The translations under genes and the position numbers were made by a program. A DNA stretch of 64,000 nucleotides, taken from positions 1 through 64,000 of the forward strand of contig WSUB01000051.1 of the NCBI GenBank assembly GCA_019633425.1, read 5' to 3'. Shown in pieces: positions 19,827-30,675 of the stretch (its first letter is position 1; the number at the start of each line of letters is the position of its first letter). Origin of the DNA: Tulasnella sp. 424 (Eukaryota; Basidiomycota; Agaricomycetes; Cantharellales; Tulasnellaceae). The notes under the pieces are model-generated. The model saw only the letters and a program-made list of their open reading frames with translations, did no database searches and was not told the DNA's origin.

Positions 19827-22800
19827 TCAAGCGGAGGAAGGGACCCCAAGCGCTTCGTTCTGCAGGTTCGAGCGAGCATCTTCAATCTCGCGAACCCACT
19901 GCGACGTCGTCTTAGCGTCATCGGTGATAAAGGTGTAAGTCTTGACCGTCTGGAGTTTAGATTTTGTATCAGTAATCCTTCACCTCGAAAATGATTCCGG
20001 CATCAAAAAACAAACGACACTCACCGTCTTCAACGCAAAAGTCTTGTCGCCCTTCGCCTCAACTCCCTTGAGAACGATCGTCCCAGCCCGACTCGAGCTA
20101 TTGCCCCTCACAAAGGAAGGTCGTCGACTAGGCCGCGAAGGCGGGATAGCAGCTTCATCCGTCGAGGAATCCAGCTGCTGCGTCTCACTTCCATCGGCAT
20201 CGTCAGAAGGATGACTTGAAGTTCCATTCTCTCCACTCCTCTCCGAAATCTTGCTCAAGATCGGGGGCCGGACCGTCGACGTCGCGGCTGAGAACAAAAT
20301 CTCGGCTTTCACGGCTATGTCTCCAGCGAAAGGCATTTGGATGACCGGTGGTTGGGGACCCGAGGCGTCACCAGACGAGCTTGCCGCATTCGAAGAGCGC
20401 GCTGGATATTCTTTAACCAGGAGCAAGCGTGGCAGGTCGGTCAAAACCAAGATCCGGCGTTTGGAAGGGAGGAGGCCGTGACGAGTCCGAGATTGAAGGG
20501 ACGAATGGAAGATCACTTGTTCTCCTTGCAAGAACATACTCGACCTTGACGAGAAACCGTGCAAGAGAGAGTCAGTCTGTTGGCTCTCATGCTCGGCTCG
20601 GGTCATCCAACGACAAATCACGTACCATTTGCCCATTTCACCCCTCGCCACCCCACCAACACCAATCATACTCCCACTCCTACTACCCCTTCTCGAATTC
20701 GACGAACTCCTGGTCCCGCCGTGCCCGCTGGCATTCGACATCCTCCTCGAAGCAGTAGACGAGATGGTCCCCCAAATATCAGGCGACAATCTCCTCCCTC
20801 CCGTACTTGACCCTCCACCACTCGAATTGTTCCCGAAAGAAGCTCTCCTCGACCACACCGACAACCCCAACCCGGAATTATCTCCACCCGTAGTCGACGA
20901 ACTCGACCCCCGTCGAGCACCGCGTCCCCACACCCTCGTGAACATCCCCAGACCTTGGTGGCTGCCGCTGGTAGTCGCAGCACCAGTGCTGTGCTGCTGC
21001 ATATGAGCAACCATAGCCTCAAGCGGGCTCCCCTCGGAGCTCGTAACCGAGGAGGAAGCGGATCCAGGTGCAGGCGGGATCGACGCAGCTGCAGCCGCAG
21101 AGGGGTCGATGGACGGTGGAGCGCGCCTATCGCGCTTGTTGGGAGAGCCAGACCGAGTTCCAGACAGGGAAGAAGACGGGTTATGAGTCGGCCGACTGAC
21201 AACCACGAACCCAGAGTTCCTCTGCCTCAGCGGTGGAGAAGCAGGGAACGTCCCAACCCTAGGCGTCGGCTCTTCCTCAACAACGGGGCTCAGAACATGA
21301 TGCAACGGAGCCGAACTGGGTCCTAAATCCAGTGGTGCCAGTGGTTCGTCCTTGCTGCTCTCATCTTCCCCTTCTTCTTGGACCACGGGACAGGTGGAGG
21401 GGCTAGCCTTGCTCTTCTCCACGTCACTCGGCCTGGTACTTGGGTTGAGCCCACTATACATCCGGAGAACGCGCTGGAGCTCTGGATCCTCCTTCTCAAC
21501 CTTGGGCGCAGGGACTGAGACGTCTTTCGGAGGGGCCAAAGGACCATCGTCGTCGTCCTCGGAATCGCTCGCCTGCGTCCCAACAAACTTGTCCCACATC
21601 GCACCAACGTCGTCTTCATCGTCTCCATCGGAGTCGTCAAAGACATCCGACATCCTTGGAGGCGGCGGTGGGGGTTTGCGCGTGCCAGATTCCGGTGTTG
21701 GTGCGGGGTCGGTCCATAACGTGGCCCAGGCGATGGAAGAGAGGAACGGATGAGCTCGGATCTGCTGAGTGGTAATACGTTCCACGGGATCGGGGTTCTA
21801 GTAAAAAAAAAAGTTGTACATCCGGTCAGCTTCAAGTGAACCAACACAAGATCGCTGCAACGTACAAATATCTTTTGAATCAAATCTTTCGCCTCGGGAT
21901 CAAAGGCATGTTCAGAATCGTCCGGCGGGAACACATAGTCGCACTTCTTGATCTTCTCAAACGTCAAGTACTCTGACATGGACTTGAAGGGTGGGTCACC
22001 GGCAATCATGTAGTATATGATCGAGCCCACAGCCCAGACGTCGGAGCTGCAAGTTTAATTGAATCCCAATCCTGTTCAGTCTCGACTCCTCCTTTCCAGC
22101 AAAAAAAAAGAGGGTACTTACGCCTTGGTCGCCAACGATCTGGTCAAAAGCTCGGGACTGACATACAAACTCGATCCCACAAACGAACTTGCTCTGGGTG
22201 TTTCTTCCGCTCCATCACCCGCAGTCGGTGGAGGCTTCTCGTCGTCCAAGATCTTAGCGGAACCAAAATCTGTAACCTTAATCCTCCTCTCCGCATCGAG
22301 CAGTATATTCTCGGGCTTGACGTCCCGATGCAAGACGTTCATATTATGGATGTACTCGAGCGTGTCGACCAATTGCGCCGTGTAATATTTGACCATTGGG
22401 TAGGAGAACGAGCCGAGCTTGCGGATAAGTGAGTTGAGCTCGCCGTTGGGAGCGAGGTCCAAGACGAAATCTGTTGATGACGACGGTTGGTAAGTGGCAT
22501 TAGATAACGGCGACGTCGAAGACACTTCAAGGGCGATTGGGACTCACATAAGCTCGTATCATCATGAAAGGTGTAATGCATCCTAATGACACCCGGGTGA
22601 CCAGAAGTCGAGCCGGCCATCCCACTAGCCTTGCGTTGATGGTTGCGTTCGGCAACGGACTTGGACGAGGAATTATTGGGGCTTCCTTTCCAATTTCCCG
22701 TGCCCAATCGAACAAGCGCCATCTTCTCGATATTCGCATACTTGACTTTGCGATAGCGAATGATGTGTGCCTTGTCAATTACTTTCACAGCGTAAGTTTG

Positions 22801-23716
22801 GCCATTGGTCCTCTGGACCCCTGTCATGACCTGTCATAGTGCAAGGAAGCGAATTAGAAAATGACGCCCAGGGTGAGTGCTTAATGAGATCGAAGGGCAC
22901 AGCATTGTGGCGCCTAGGGATTTTGGAACAGACTGGGGATGACACGTGTGAAGACGTGGGGGGGAAGCCCAGACTGTGTTCTTTCCCTTAACCTAATACC
23001 TGAGTTGAGCCAGGATAGGTAGTGCAAGAGAAATTCCCGAGATGAGGGACCAAAAGATCCAACGTGACTCTCGTTCACAGGCCCGTATGCCGGTTGGAGG
23101 CATAAGAAAGAAGAAAAGGAAAAAGTGCAGACGTGTAACAAAAAGGACTCACGGAGGAGTACGAGCCCGTTCCCAGTATCTCGCCAAAGTCGAAATCATC
23201 TGCTGTGAGGGCTCGTTGCTGTTGCAATTGAACTGTGCTGTTGCTTCTACTTCGATTGTTGGGTGGTCTGGAATGTTGCCTTGAGCCGGCGCGCGAGGCA
23301 GGTCTGGAGGCTGTGGGAGTGGGTGGACTTGTTCCGGGCCGAAGTGGGTCTGGGGAGAGAGCTCGAGGCAAGTAGGCTGCAGGTATTGGGGTGCTTCTGG
23401 TTGGAGTGGTTGGAGAACGTGGATAACCGTTGTACGGTGGAGAGCGGGCACGGGCGGTGGTGGTCGAGTCTCGAGAGAAAGTACGTATGGGCCTTGGCCT
23501 GACTGGAGCGGTGACCGAGGAGGATGAGGATGAAGAGGAAGAGGTGGAGATGACCGAGGCGTTTCGCGAGAGGGTTGCTAGTGCGTGAAGTGGATGATGG
23601 TCTGGGTCCAGATTGTGACGAGTGTGTGGAGGGGTTCCCTGGTTTGATGAAGAGATGTATGGACTTGAAGAGGATGGAGAGCTGGCTGTTGAGAGGGTGA
23701 GCACTGGGGCCGACAT
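19827..23716 (-). CDS. PDK1/Pkh-type AGC protein kinase with C-terminal PH-like domain, 1090 aa
   Basis: Six exons on the minus strand: 23716-23153, 22830-22550 less two bases (ends 22548), 22470-22122, 22046-21866, 21797-20025 and 19949-19827; total 3273 nt. Residues 1-170 are Ser/Pro/Thr-rich. The kinase domain has a Gly loop (GTGSYSSV, 182-189), Lys204 (YAVK), HRD Asp332, DFG Asp350 and an activation segment SSFVGSSLYVSPELL in which Ser378 matches the autophosphorylated Ser of PDK1. An unusual Ser/Asn/Lys-rich insert lies between the helix-C region and HPGVIRMHYTF. A long Ser-rich, low-complexity region follows. The C-terminus (GEQVIFHS, KRRILVLTDLPRLLLV, TVKTYTFIT, W near the end) looks like the PDK1 PH domain. 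PDK1/Pkh kinases activate other AGC kinases downstream of membrane lipids. Three truncated copies of its 3' end lie in the array. Confidence 0.92.
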
Positions 23717-24529
23717 GGCAATGACGAGATGTTCAAGGCCAACGAGAACACTGTGGGTCGTGAAAGATGTTGATGCGAAGTGGAGAGCGAAGAGGAGAGA
23801 GCAAATGATAAGAATATTCAAGTTGCGAGGGAATAAGAAGACGAAAGAGGAGAGTAAGGTGTTGGCTCTGATGAGGCCGACAGGATGAGCTTGTCGGTCC
23901 TGGCTCGGCTTCGGGTTAGTAGTTGTGGTGTAGTGTATGGGTAGAATGACTGAGCAGGTGCTAGTCGAAGCAGGAGCGAGCAGGTGGGAGGTGGGAGAGT
24001 GTGGACTGGTGGGGGGAGAGAGTTGAGGTGATGGAGTGTTTTCCCTTGAGTCGATGCATCAGTCTGAATCCCAAGTTCGGTTTTTTTCTCTCTCTCTCCC
24101 CACCGCCCGCAAGTTCCTCTCCCATGCTTACACAGCTAACTCATTACTGCTATTCCGTTTGCTCCGCGCCCATCGTCGGACGTACGACGATGACCGCGAG
24201 TTCCGGCCGCAGCATAGGAAGTGTGCCATAAGGGACTGCTGTAACGGCGAAAGAGACCAGTCAACTCTACAAGTCTAAATATTTTGAAGGCACCCTCTTT
24301 CGTTCCTTGCACACCATCTGCTCTCCTTTCTCTCTTCTTACAGCCGAAGGACGAAAAGGGCTCAACATCTCAATTCTCATTCGCTCTCACCCTCCACACC
24401 TTCACATAATTAGGGGTGAGACATCACGGCTAATACCCCCCCCCCCCGCCGACCGTACCTGATGTCAGCGAATCTACCATCCCCATCCCCAACAACTTGC
24501 CCAAATCGGTCACAGCTCCTAAACACAAG
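23717..24529. other. Divergent intergenic region (kinase / translin)
   Basis: About 810 bp separate the two start codons and probably hold both promoters and 5' UTRs. A poly-C run lies near 24440. The kinase frame stays open upstream to 23821 with a hydrophobic N-terminal stretch, but the ATG at 23716 was preferred because its context leads directly into the Ser-rich region. Confidence 0.5.
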
Positions 24530-25864
24530 ATGGATCCAAAAGACTTGGAAGCAATCTCTTCCTATCTAGAAGAGGAAGCCAAAATGAGAGAAGTACGTCA
24601 GATTTTTAGCGCTCGAGGCCTTTGGGAGGACCTTCCAGAAGTGACTTGGAACCCTTCTTTCATATGCGGTATCACAGCAAATCCGAGAAGCGACCAGCGA
24701 ACTCGAGAAAAAAGTCAGGACCATGACCGGAATTTTAAATAAAGTGCATGGGACGCCGACCGCCCAATGTAAGCACGAATGGGAGAGGAGAAACGTTCGC
24801 TTTGTCGTTCTCTGATCGACGCTTCCGGAATCTCGCGTTCGGCTTTCCCGGAACGATATAGTCCCCGAACTCATTGCGTCCATTCAGCCATATCTTGGAA
24901 GCGTCCACGAGAACCTCGAGACCTTAACCGAACTTGTCAAACCAGAGGAGTTTTGGAGGTACCGAAGGTTTTCCTCCTCCCTCTGAGGCTGACTAGGCGT
25001 CTCTCATCCCGACTGATTCGCGAATGCTATTCGTTCCTCCCCACCGCGTAGAGTCAAGGACATGTGGGCGAAGCATTTACAGTCCGCGGTGTACGTAATC
25101 TGCATGTGCGAGTGGCTCAAGACTGGCAAGTTGGCTACAATTGATCAAGTGTCGAAAGAGCTGGGAGGTGGGTGGTCGAACTCGGCCCGTGTCAGCTTGC
25201 TCTGGATTGACACCCAACTCGACGCGATTTGCAGTGAAGCCAGAATGGCAGGATCGCTTCGTCCTCGCTTCAGAGGATTACCTGCACGGTGTAATCAGCG
25301 TCACCAACGAACTGGTGCGTCGACGCAAAGAATCTACGTGCGTTTGGCCTGAGGCTTGACACGGGGTATCGATGGCAGGCACGGCTAGCGGTTAACGCAG
25401 TCATCATGAAAGACTTTGAACTTCCCGGTAAAATCTACACCTTCGTGAAAGAAATCCACAGCGGGTTCTCTCTGGTGCGGCAACTGTCGGACTGCGACGC
25501 GCCGCTCTCTCATCTCACTGACGTTTTTCCTATTCCAGCTGAACCTTAAAAATGACCCACTACGGAGAAGGTTTGACTCGTAAGTATTCGGTTCACATCC
25601 CCTCGGTTGGGTCGATTTTCTGAATTGGAGTTGCATCCTAGGATCAAATATGACGTCAAGCGGATTGAAGAAGGCAAGCCGGCTTTCCCTTCATTGAACT
25701 CCAATTTCTCTGACGTTGAACATTCTTCTTTTTGGCCCGACGGCGCACTACCTTAAACAGTGGTCTACGACATCTCGCTTCGCAAGCTCGGTGAACCGGA
25801 CTCGACTTCCGGAGTTCCAGCGGCAGGAGACCAGGCGGCTCTTACCAGCGCATCCTCTTCGTAA
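24530..25864 (+). CDS. TSN: Translin, 239 aa (C3PO nuclease subunit family)
   Basis: Nine exons join in frame: 24530-24592, 24678-24768, 24862-24958, 25052-25167, 25235-25314, 25379-25474, 25539-25579, 25642-25673 and 25761-25864 (720 nt). The length is close to animal translin (about 228 aa). Recognisable segments in order are the N-terminal EEEAKMREQIREATSELEK helix, LKPEEFWR-like/VKDMW, VYVICMCEWL, VKPEWQDRFVLASEDYL, ELARLAVNAV, SGFSLLNLKNDPLRRRFDS and IKYDVKRIEEVVYD. Translin binds single-stranded DNA and RNA and, with TRAX, forms the C3PO RNase; no TRAX gene is seen here. The intron after exon 8 begins GC rather than GT, and only that splice keeps the conserved EEVVYD intact. The last ~25 residues are Ser/Ala-rich and variable. 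Confidence 0.93.
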
Positions 25865-26550
25865 AATTACATGTTGAAACGCGCTCAGTCTTCGATTACG
25901 CGTCTCGAACGAACGAGAGGATGGGCCCACAAGGAATACTTCAAAGCCCATCTCACCGACTTCTTATGTCATGTCCTCGGCTTTTGGGGGAACACCTTTG
26001 GATTTTTATACGTGCGATTAATTTTGAAGTACATTCGATATCCGTTTCTTCATTCGTGATGCTTTTGATACCTTTTTCGTTCCTTCGGCAAAAAACCTTT
26101 AATCTGGCTCCTCATCTTCAGGATCACCAGAGTCCCGTCTAGCCAGCACACCCCATCCAAGTTTTTAGCAATAACAAGTGCCATCAACTATAGAAACGAA
26201 TGCCGTCCACCTATGATCGCATCGAAAATGAGAGTATTCGGCTTCCCAACATGGCGCCGAGTGGCTTGATAAAATCATCTGAGCCCCAGAGCCGAACCAT
26301 ACGTCCATCCGACTGAGGCAGCCATTCGCACCCAACCAATCTTGATGCGTCGATGTTTAAATCGTGGTGGTTCGGTGAGATTCGGCACGCGCAAATGCCA
26401 TCATATTAAATTACCTGCCCGATCTGCATGCCGAAGTTGACGCCCCTGACCTTACCCCACGCCACAACGAACGTTAGGAGTCTCAGTTCAACCTCCATTT
26501 CCCTTTGCCACGTACACATCGCCTAGCATTAATTGCAACCCCTGCCTCTA
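25865..26550. other. Intergenic, no gene seen
   Basis: Contains the translin 3' end and the 5' region of the first F-box-like gene. Only short ORFs without recognisable domains are present, and no RNA gene or repeat was noticed. Confidence 0.5.
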
Positions 26551-28253
26551 TGGTCATATACGAGGGTGGTGGAAACCGTACTCGTACTCGTAGCCTGTAG
26601 GTCAAAAGATAACCAATACCAATATCATTATGACCCGAGCTCCTGAATTCGCTCTCTTCCAGGTTCCGTTTACCAAGTCTCGCCAAGCTCCGAACGCAAT
26701 CGGATAGGAAAAGTTCCGGGACTGATAAAGGAATAATAATCACTGGGTATGTGCCGCGAACCTTTAAGGGGATCCGCTTGATACTGAGCGAAAGAGCTAA
26801 TAGGAGGCTAACACAGCAAGAGCTCAATGATCTGGAGAACGCCGTCCCCCGGAGCAATGCCAGACGACTCCCACCTGAAATCCTCCTCGAAATCATAAAG
26901 CTCTCCACGAACACGTTTCCCGACCCGTTCTCCATTCACCGCGTATCACCCACACCCACCTCGCCTTTCTTCGCTTCTGCGGCCGACGCGGCTTTGGAGC
27001 GTCGACTCCATGCGGAGAGCATGGCAATAAAACGAAGGGTCTCCCTGGTATCGCGGGAATGGAACGCGTTCGCAACCGAGTTTTTATTCAACTCGGTGAG
27101 GGTCGTCCACAAATCCCAGCTCCCGCAGCTGTGGGAGGCGTTCGAAAGCAGGCAACGGAGGTTGGAAGAAAGCGGGGACGGACCTGGATGCGCCGCTTGG
27201 TCCGTGCGAGAGTTCTGGGTGGACGACGAAGTGCCGGTGTTCGAGACGATCGCCCCGGACCTGTGTCCAAAAGGCCCTTCGTTGGTGGAACTTATTAAAA
27301 GGTGCAGGCGGATCGTGGTTTTCCGAGGATTCGGAGTCCGAGTCCACAGCCCACTCCTCAAAACGGCCAACTTGCTACCTGTATTTTCCTACATCGTCCG
27401 ATCCACCGAGAATCGCATCTGGTCCCCGGACCCGGAAGAATTCGATAACACGGAACACGAGCGCAAGGCGATCGCTCCTCCAGAAGAGGTCGAGCTCGGC
27501 TTCAGCATTGCGAACGAACTGGAGATGGAGATGTTTCTCAAACCACCCAATACAAACAGCCTCACCTCCCTCAGAGTGCTCAAGCTCTACTCGAACCAAG
27601 ACTTTGGATGGGCTGTAAAAGTGCGAACCAGCCTCGAATTTCCCAACCTTGTCGAACTCCACGTCGCGAAATTGGGTGCCCTCCAGTTGGCGACACATTT
27701 TATCATGCCATCACTGACCAAGCTCGTCTGGGACATGATTCCTCCAACCCGCCACTATGGACTCGATACGTTCCTTGACGTACATGGTGAGGGATTGCTG
27801 GAGCTATCCCTCCTCGGTACCCCGCTCCACCTCGACTCTTTGGAACGCCAATGCCCTCAACTTCAAAGACTCGACATAGCCCTTGAAGCTGAGGGTGCGT
27901 GGATGTACTCGTCTCATTCGAGTCTCCAGGTTCTCGGTGTCTACAATCTAGACGCCACGTTCCGAAACGGATGCGTCAGAGAATTCTGCAGCCTCATATA
28001 CAACTTGCCCTCGCTGCGAGTTGTACAGGATGCCAGCTGGAAATCGAGCACCATGCGAGATCGGTGCATCTGGCATTGGGATGCTTCGGACGCCTCAACA
28101 TACCGGAGAATGTGGCAGACGGTCATACAGACTCTTCACGCGAGAGGAATCAAACTAGTCGATTGGCGGGGTAGATCTGTCGTGCTCGAAAAGGGCAGTC
28201 GCACCCGAATGTTCGAGGACTACATCATCGACCGGTTCGTAACCGAGTGCTAG
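26551..28253 (+). CDS. F-box-like protein 1, 545 aa
   Basis: A long open exon ends at 28253, but its ORF track begins with GTG. A better model is exon 1 at 26551-26597 (ATGGTCATATACGAGGG), a 65-nt intron (donor GTAGGT, acceptor TTCCAG) and exon 2 at 26663-28253; these join in frame to 545 aa. The F-box core is RRLPPEILLEIIKLS near residue 84, followed by MAIKRRVSLVSREWNAFATEFLFNSV, the usual fungal F-box pattern. The remainder (about 400 aa) has leucine-rich-like strands (LRVLKLYSN, LVELHVAKL, LLELSLLGTP) but no clear repeat period. F-box proteins select substrates for SCF ubiquitin ligases; the target is unknown. A tandem paralogue lies about 0.8 kb downstream. The first exon is the least certain part. 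Confidence 0.85.
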
Positions 28254-29011
28254 CAGAGATTACTTATGCCGCCGGATATGCTGTAGTGTTGTGGGAAGTC
28301 GGACCGAGATATTTATTCATGTACTTGCCTGTGATTTTGTAGCCATCGGATATGCCTATGTACTATCTAAGTCCTACTAGACAAATCGAGCGGTTGTAAT
28401 AATACTCGACTTTCCTCCCTCATTCCGCAAATTTCCAGGTTAGCATGAAGGGGCAAGAAGAGGAGTGGACAGATATTGGGGGCTACGGGAATGGGACATG
28501 GGAGGGGTTAAAGGAGTGTAAAAACAGGTCGAAGTGAGAGATACAGATGCGACCTCTTTGACATCATTCCTTAGTCTGCAGGGCGGAAACGAACACTGCG
28601 GGACGCCTGTCGAAGCATCCCCGTGAGCACTTGTTTGGTTCCTTGTGACCTGAGTTGTCCGAGAGCAAATTGTACCTGCCGCGTTGGAGTTTTCGCTGTG
28701 GCAACCGATTCTCCTCATAAGCTTATCACTGCGCTCCCTTTATCTCCTCTTACAGACGCATATGGGTGAACAAGATAAAGGATTGTCGAACCGCCACCGC
28801 CCTTTGTAGGTATTTCAAATGAACCCACGGAAGTGGCGTGAAAACATTGGCTAATACCGCGTTTCTCTCTTAAAGGTTTCGCCTCCCAAGTTTGAGCCGA
28901 CTCATTGTAAAAGTCTCCCAGAAAGACAGTCCTCGCAAGAACAAGGTTTTCACACCCAAAGAGTAAAGTGGTGTCTCTAATGTTCTGATGCTCCGCCAAC
29001 TTGGGCACTAA
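28254..29011. other. Intergenic between F-box paralogues
   Basis: A minus-strand ORF (28715-29236) spans part of this and the start of F-box gene 2, but it has no recognisable domain and runs opposite to a conserved frame. A missing first exon of F-box protein 2 may lie here. Confidence 0.45.
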
Positions 29012-30517
29012 TTTTGGAAAATAAGGAGATCGAAATGGACAAACCCTGTTCGACGGCAAGATCCCCCATCCCCGACCAAAGCGACGCGGCTCCCGCCGGA
29101 GATAATCATGGAAATAGTCAAGCTCGCCACAGATACATTTCCTGATCCCTTTTCCATTCATCGTTTCACCCCGGATCCGAGTTCCCCGCTCTCCTTCGCC
29201 TCCGGCGATGACCGGACCCTGGAACGGGCGCTTCACTCCAGAAGCATGGCCATAAAGCGAAACCTCTCCCTCGTATCTCGAGAGTGGAATGTTCTATCGA
29301 CGGAGCTCCTGTTTAACTCGGTCAGGATCATCCGTAAGGCTCAGATCAGGCAGCTCTGGCAGGCATTCGAGAGCAGGAAGAGCAGGCTTGGGGAAACCGG
29401 TGACGGCCCAGGATGCGCTGCTTGGTCTGTACGGCTGTTCTGGGTGGACGACGAAATCCCAAAAGCTGAGAGGATAAGCCCAGAACCATATCCGGAGAGC
29501 CCATCCCTCCTGGATTTTGTGGTGCGGTGCCGGCACATAATCGTCTTTCGAGGGTTCGGAGTCCGAGTCCACAGTCCCCTCCTCAAAACGACGAACCTTT
29601 TACCCGTCCTCTCTGGCATCGTGCGGTCCACCCAGAACCCCCTCTGGGCCTTGGATAAGGAGGAAAAGGAATGCACGGAGCACACCTCGAAAGCGATTAT
29701 GCCTCCAGAGCAAGTCGAGCTGGAGTTCCACATTGATCATCCGAACGAAATGACCAAGTTCCTCAGACCGCCCAACACCGACAGCCTCGATGCGATCAAA
29801 GTCCTCAAGCTCCATTCAAACGGAAGCTTCCTGGACCTTAGCAGCTTCAGACCGCGCTTGCGTTTCCCCAACCTTGTCGAGTTGCATTTGGCGGAGCTCG
29901 CGGCCCTTCAGCTGGCCGTGACGTTTGTCATGCCATCGCTCACCAAGGTTGTTTGGGACCTCATTCCAAAAGACGATGAACCGGATTTGGATAAATTCCT
30001 CGCAGCGCACGGAGAAGGATTACGGGAGCTCTCGCTCCGAAAGAACCCACAGGACTTACGCAACTTGGATCGCACTTGTCCTCACCTCTACCGACTCAGT
30101 ATCGTCTTCGAAGGCGCTAGTTCTACGACCAACTGGTTCGCCCATACCTCGCTTCAAGTACTGGGCATCCACAACTTGCACGACCTACTTCGGAAGGAGG
30201 ACGTAGGAAACATAGTAACTCGTTTGATTGAGGGGTTTCCATCTCTTCGGGTTGTTCAAGATACGTGTTGGAAATCAAGCACCTTGCGAAATCGCTACCT
30301 TAGGAACTGGAGTACGGCAAAATCCCGTCAATGGCAAAAGCCGTGGCGGGAGTTTACGGATCTCCTCCGGGAAAACACAATCGACCTTATTGATTGGAGA
30401 GGCCGACCTATTGTCATCCAACCCCAAAATGGATTGTCAGATCTAGAGACCGAGTTTCCAAGGTTCGAAGAATTCTTGGCTAGCTATGAAAAAGTCAGAG
30501 GGCGAGTGGCAGACTAG
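29012..30517 (+). CDS. F-box-like protein 2, 5' end unresolved (at least 475 aa)
   Basis: Clear paralogue of F-box protein 1. Shared blocks include TFPDPFSIHRF, SMAIKRNLSLVSREWN, GDGPGCAAWSVR, FRGFGVRVHSPLLKTTNLLPV and SLRVVQDTCWKSSTLRNR. The first ATG in frame (29108) falls inside the F-box core: the frame reads RLPPEIIMEIVKL from about 29087, so translation must start upstream. The frame is open back to 29012 with no earlier ATG. Either an upstream exon exists, as in the paralogue, or the 5' end is lost. The stop is at 30515-30517. Substrate unknown. F-box protein 1 has the same exon arrangement with an N-terminal exon, which favours a hidden first exon. Confidence 0.8.
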   Translation, partial: FWKIRRSKWTNPVRRQDPPSPTKATRLPPEIIMEIVKLATDTFPDPFSIHRFTPDPSSPLSFASGDDRTLERALHSRSMAIKRNLSLVSREWNVLSTELLFNSVRIIRKAQIRQLWQAFESRKSRLGETGDGPGCAAWSVRLFWVDDEIPKAERISPEPYPESPSLLDFVVRCRHIIVFRGFGVRVHSPLLKTTNLLPVLSGIVRSTQNPLWALDKEEKECTEHTSKAIMPPEQVELEFHIDHPNEMTKFLRPPNTDSLDAIKVLKLHSNGSFLDLSSFRPRLRFPNLVELHLAELAALQLAVTFVMPSLTKVVWDLIPKDDEPDLDKFLAAHGEGLRELSLRKNPQDLRNLDRTCPHLYRLSIVFEGASSTTNWFAHTSLQVLGIHNLHDLLRKEDVGNIVTRLIEGFPSLRVVQDTCWKSSTLRNRYLRNWSTAKSRQWQKPWREFTDLLRENTIDLIDWRGRPIVIQPQNGLSDLETEFPRFEEFLASYEKVRGRVAD

Positions 30518-30675
30518 TGATCGGATTTCACAAAAGCGAAAAGTTCTTTATTTAATAACGTAGCAAGCAGACGTTTGTAGTCTTCGTACTTTTGGTAGAG
30601 AACAACGAGTATGCGTTACAATCTAATACATTGCGCGTATATAATCCCGCATCGCATGAATGATGTACATGTTGA

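Noticed and set aside
20629..21006. Plus-strand ORF of 125 codons, Pro/Leu-rich
   Set aside because: Antisense to the Ser-rich exon of the kinase gene, whose frame is conserved in remnant C.
28715..29236. Minus-strand ORF of 173 codons
   Set aside because: Lies opposite the conserved 5' part of F-box protein 2 and shows no domain.
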